64,000 bases of DNA, taken from the NCBI RefSeq assembly GCF_003325755.1, contig NZ_QORI02000016.1:1-64000 (forward strand), in the 5' to 3' direction. Position numbers and translations under genes: made by a program. This document shows, piece by piece, positions 60,834 to 64,000 of this stretch. This DNA comes from Pseudomonas sp. SST3 (GTDB lineage: Bacteria > Pseudomonadota > Gammaproteobacteria > Pseudomonadales > Pseudomonadaceae). Within the stretch, counting starts at the first letter, position 1, and each line of letters starts with the position of its first letter. The notes under the pieces are model-generated. The model was not told where the DNA came from. It saw only the letters and a program-made list of their open reading frames with translations, and made no database searches.

Positions 60834-62423
60834 TTAATTTACGGACGGCTGTCGCCGATTGGCAGAGGCTTCCAATATCCTCCGGGCAAGTTCGAAAATG
60901 AGCAGAAGCCCAAGCCAGTCAAGCGGAGGGCGATGCAAAACCAGGTAGAAAAAAGCACTAACGCCGAGTACAAGCACCGCTGCGAAGGCGTGCAATAGGA
61001 AATCCAGGCGTGCAGGATTGGCACGAATGAGAGCGGCAGACACCCAGGCCAAGAGCAGCCCGAGGACTAGAAGCGTGGGGGTACCTTCGGCCCGGGCGAA
61101 ATAGTGATCGTCCCAGGTCAGTAAGTTATCCAGCGCCATGGCATGCAGATAAACACCTGGCAACTGTCCATGAACGGGGCTTGCTACGAGGTCATGGATC
61201 CCGGCAAGGCTCGTTCCGACCAAGACCACCCGGTCTTTCAATAGTCCGCGAACTCTAGCGCTACTCAGGTCCTCTTCGCGCACCGTCAATGTATAGGGGC
61301 ATGTCTGACGGCCTTGGGCTTCGGACTCTTTATCGAAGCTGGCAAGTAAGCTTGACCACAGGATCCGTGCGGAGTCGAAGAGTCGGGTTCCGGGACTTAC
61401 CTCAGACGGCGCACACTGACTTGCCGCGAGCAGGTCCCGAGCGCGGACCTGCGGCGCAACGTTGTATCCCCATTGAACAACCATCGGCGCACAGAAAGTA
61501 CCGGTGTCACCTTGTGCTAAAGCTTCACCACAGCTCTTGTTCTCGCCGCGCTCGCAGAGTTGGCGATACAGAGCGAAGGCCGCAGTCGGCAGGCTATCGG
61601 CGCCACATCGGTTGTCGCTCACCGACGGCATCGCACCAAAGCGATGGGGGCCGTCCACGAGAAGTGGATAGTCGGCGCCATGTCCACTCCAACCGGCCAT
61701 TGCCAAGTGAGTTCCAGGGACTTTTGCAAACAGGTTGCGCTCACCGCCGTCTAGGACCGCTAGGTATAGCGGAACCCCCGTTTCTTTAAGGGTCTCCTCT
61801 AGTGCCTTTTGTGCTAGCGGGAGGGACGAATCATAAGAGCGGCGGTCTTCGACAAGAACGTCGAGAAAGATGGCAGAGGGGCGTTGTTTAGCGATCCGTC
61901 GAACCACCTCCTCGTAATACAGATAGCGGGGCGGCCAGCTCTCACCGCGTACGGCCAAGGCGCCTTCGTCGATAAGCACTACTGCAATCCGCGATTGTGC
62001 AGTTGTTGGGTAAAAAGGCGCAGCGATCTTCTGCACAATCTGTTGGGAATGCCTTTCCACCGCGCCCGAAAGACCGAAAGGATCGACAACCTCCAGCAGC
62101 CATGCGGGAATGATGAGCGCAACGAAAATCACAAACATGCGAGAGACAGTTGCCCAGGCGACCAGATTGCCCGGCACTGTCTTTAAACGTTCATCCCGAA
62201 AGCTTGCGAAGTAGCCGAGCATTAACTGCCAGCGTCGCACGAAGCTTACGCCTACTCGATGCAGCAACTGGCGTGGCCGCCTGCACATGAGTATCAGCTT
62301 CGCCAGCTGTCGGGCGTAGTCTTCAATGCCTTTCATCTGCCCTGACGCGACGTCCGGGCATGGCTCTTGGTGATTCCCGCTCGGCATCCCTGTCCATCCG
62401 AAGCATGTAGCGAACCAGCCCAT
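60834..62423 (-). CDS. CHASE2-domain membrane protein without visible output domain
   Basis: This is a 529-aa protein. One membrane helix (MFVIFVALIIPAWLLEV, near residue 100) precedes a periplasmic CHASE2 sensor domain with SRIAVVLIDEGALAVRGESW, AIFLDVLVEDRR, LKDRVVLVGTSLAGIHDLVA and VYLHAMALDNLL. Three C-terminal helices follow, and the protein ends about 15 residues after the last. CHASE2 normally senses signals for attached cyclases, kinases or GGDEF domains, none of which is present here. It starts at 62423 behind AAGGAC; Met at 62336 is an alternative. It heads the unit with the small periplasmic protein and the M48 protease. Confidence 0.85.
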   Translation of the reverse strand: MGWFATCFGWTGMPSGNHQEPCPDVASGQMKGIEDYARQLAKLILMCRRPRQLLHRVGVSFVRRWQLMLGYFASFRDERLKTVPGNLVAWATVSRMFVIFVALIIPAWLLEVVDPFGLSGAVERHSQQIVQKIAAPFYPTTAQSRIAVVLIDEGALAVRGESWPPRYLYYEEVVRRIAKQRPSAIFLDVLVEDRRSYDSSLPLAQKALEETLKETGVPLYLAVLDGGERNLFAKVPGTHLAMAGWSGHGADYPLLVDGPHRFGAMPSVSDNRCGADSLPTAAFALYRQLCERGENKSCGEALAQGDTGTFCAPMVVQWGYNVAPQVRARDLLAASQCAPSEVSPGTRLFDSARILWSSLLASFDKESEAQGRQTCPYTLTVREEDLSSARVRGLLKDRVVLVGTSLAGIHDLVASPVHGQLPGVYLHAMALDNLLTWDDHYFARAEGTPTLLVLGLLLAWVSAALIRANPARLDFLLHAFAAVLVLGVSAFFYLVLHRPPLDWLGLLLIFELARRILEASANRRQPSVN

Positions 62424-62975
62424 GCAAGTCCTTATTGATCGGATAGCATCATAACGCCATCAGCGAAAAAGCACGACGTATGTCACAAACCATTGGTCGG
62501 TTCCCTGATTGCGCTACTTTGGCGAGGAGCGTTGCGGCGTAGCCAAACCGTAGCCACTCTCCTGCTGACCCGCACGGTTGCTTTATTCCTGTTTTCGTCA
62601 CCAGGCGAACTTGCTCAGCCACAACATAAGCTGTCGCAACGGCCGCGCATTATCCAGCCATCAACTGCACGAGCTCGAAGCGGCTAAGTCCGTGAAGATC
62701 CACCTGACCCAAACAGATAAGCTGTTATTTAGCCGGCCCATAAAGCTTCCGGCCGCACCTCTGGCCCGGGGCTCGTGGAACTGGTTGATGATGACATCTA
62801 CCTGACCGACAACGCCTACCTGATGCAAAACAATGAGTGCAATAGGTCTTTTCTGACGATGCGGATTACCTGGCGGCAACGATGCAGCGTCTCAAATTGG
62901 GCGTACTGAACAATTGTTCAAACTCCGCATCCGCGCTGGCCGCGTGATTAAGCGCGCTGGAGGTTCCGTCCGAGC
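62424..62975. other. Gene-free region with coding remnants
   Basis: There is no intact gene here. On the plus strand, ELVDDDIYLTDNAYLMQNNE at about 62777 and, after a frame change, FSDDADYLAATMQRLKLGVL at about 62850 look like pieces of one decayed protein. The frame then ends at a TGA near 62946. The family was not recognised. The rest of the region shows nothing clear. Confidence 0.3.
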
Positions 62976-64000
62976 TTACCCGCATGCCACGATTCTAGGC
63001 ACCACCAACTCCCAACGCTCGCACTTATGCCAAGCTCGATATTGCTCCTCGCAATGCGCCGATTGCCTGACCAGAATGCCCGCCGCCTCGCATCGCTCAA
63101 CCTCGAGCGGGAGCTTGAAGGTTTTGGAGGTACGGCCAAGGGTTTGGCCCTGGCTGTTTTGGATGAGGTACCGGTCTTCACTCGGGACCAGCGTCAACGG
63201 GTCTCCCATCTGAAGCTGCGCAAGCGCCGCATGGATTGGTGCGTGTTGGGGCTGGCGCCCTGCGTAGTCGAGATCAATATCCTTGAGTGAAAGCTGAAGG
63301 TAGCGCTTCTTAAGCTCCGGAAGGTACCGACCCACGTATTCACGCCTTTGGACATTTGCGGGCAGATGACAGCTGAACGGATTGCCATCGGAGAATTCAC
63401 ACAGGGTCAGTGTCTGCTCAGCCCGGGTCATGCCCACGTAGTACAGGCGGCGTTCGTCATTGAGTACCTCTGCGCCGGTGGGCCAGCCACCGTCGAGCAG
63501 CACCACGTGACGGAACTCCAGCCCTTTCGCCGAATGCACAGTGCCCACATACAAACCCTGTTTGGGCTGCTGGCGCAGCTCGCGGGCGTAGTCGTAGAGC
63601 CAGTCGATAACCGCCTGGGCGCTGAGCTGACACTCACCCAACTCAGCAAGAAGTTGGCCGAACGCCGTTTCGAAGAACTCGTGCCATTCAGGATCAAGCG
63701 ACGCACTTTCGAGATCGCGCCAATGGCCTTTGGCATCGAGGGACCTGTCCTGAGAGCGCAGTTGCTCGATCGCCTGTACAAAGCCCCGTTGACCTGTGAG
63801 CGGGAGCGCTGAATCCTTATCCGCAGCCAGGCAATAGGACACCCCGTTCTGCTCGCACCAGGCCTGAACCGGGTACAGGCACTCGTGCCGGCGAGCCAGG
63901 ATAGCGCACCCCAGCCAGTCGCCATTTTCCAGATCCAACAAGCGTTGAAGCTCGGCTACCGCGGCCTGCGCCTGGAGGTTCGGTCTCGTTTGCTCATCAC
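62976..64000 (-). CDS. UvrD/Rep-type DNA helicase, C-terminal part (5' end outside window)
   Basis: This is the C-terminal portion of a superfamily 1 ATP-dependent helicase. Motifs V and VI are visible as YVGTVHSAKGLEFRHVVLLD and ERRLYYVGMTRAEQTLTLCE. The frame is open to the window edge (DEQTRPNLQAQAAVAELQRL precedes the first internal Met). A C-terminal extension with LVPSEDRYLIQNSQGQTLGR and several Cys (RQSAHCEEQYRAWHKCERW) follows. Such helicases act in repair or in phage or plasmid defence; the N-terminal half would decide. Confidence 0.88.
   Translation of the reverse strand, partial: DEQTRPNLQAQAAVAELQRLLDLENGDWLGCAILARRHECLYPVQAWCEQNGVSYCLAADKDSALPLTGQRGFVQAIEQLRSQDRSLDAKGHWRDLESASLDPEWHEFFETAFGQLLAELGECQLSAQAVIDWLYDYARELRQQPKQGLYVGTVHSAKGLEFRHVVLLDGGWPTGAEVLNDERRLYYVGMTRAEQTLTLCEFSDGNPFSCHLPANVQRREYVGRYLPELKKRYLQLSLKDIDLDYAGRQPQHAPIHAALAQLQMGDPLTLVPSEDRYLIQNSQGQTLGRTSKTFKLPLEVERCEAAGILVRQSAHCEEQYRAWHKCERWELVVPRIVACG

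Noticed and set aside
1..64000. tRNA, rRNA or tmRNA genes as island attachment sites
   Set aside because: No cloverleaf-like or rRNA-like sequence was recognised by eye; a dedicated RNA search would be needed to exclude them fully.

Overview
The window looks like an accessory island of a gamma-proteobacterium of the Pseudomonas/Stutzerimonas type. This is an inference from gene families and high-GC coding style: a CopA/CopB/CopR copper system, a PtrA-like protein, a Tn4371-type conjugative backbone and umuDC. No rRNA, tRNA or CRISPR array was recognised.

Region 1 (1-10 kb, copper/metal stress, rearranged). A truncated sensor kinase, an ATP-grasp-like protein and a formate/nitrite-type transporter are followed by a small operon of cytochrome c, DUF305 membrane protein and lipoprotein. 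An IS3-family element (5355-6668) sits in the 3' end of a potassium-channel-like gene. The two gene halves rejoin in frame across a 3-bp target duplication. An SDR lipoprotein, a 19-Cys copper-storage-type protein, a decayed copy of the channel 5' end and a decayed copR follow.

Region 2 (10-15.6 kb). A minus-strand cluster (GH15 glycosidase, SPW-VKOR fusion, SDR) is divergent from an egtD-like histidine methyltransferase.

Region 3 (15.8-22.9 kb, copper resistance). A minus-strand operon copA - Met/His-rich protein - copB - His-tailed cytochrome c is followed by a DUF305 protein, a PtrA-like protein and copR. Near-identical TTACA-N4-TGTAA boxes precede many of these genes, which suggests one CopR-type regulon.

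Region 4 (23-31 kb). A compact gene set looks like an undescribed biosynthetic locus: MmyB-like regulator, 5-aminolevulinate synthase, GNAT, Gfo/Idh/MocA oxidoreductase, glutamine-dependent asparagine-synthetase-like enzyme, MFS exporter and LysR regulator. A Xre/RES toxin-antitoxin pair follows, with a decayed copy of the RES core.

Region 5 (32.5-52.8 kb). A Tn4371-type conjugation and replication module lies on the minus strand: DUF736, DUF6499/DUF2285 regulator, AlpA-like protein, repA, iteron-like repeats, parA, RHH protein, DUF2840, traF, relaxase, eexN, traG, CopG protein and trbBCDEJ(K)LFGI-DUF2274. trbC, trbE, traG and the DUF2285 gene carry frameshifts and no integrase is visible, so the element looks immobile unless these are sequence errors.

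Region 6 (53.6-64 kb). Secreted endonuclease I, an SOS-boxed umuDC operon divergent from an SRAP gene, a periplasmic asparaginase, decayed coding sequence, an envelope operon (CHASE2 protein, small periplasmic protein, M48 lipoprotein protease) and the end of a UvrD-like helicase.
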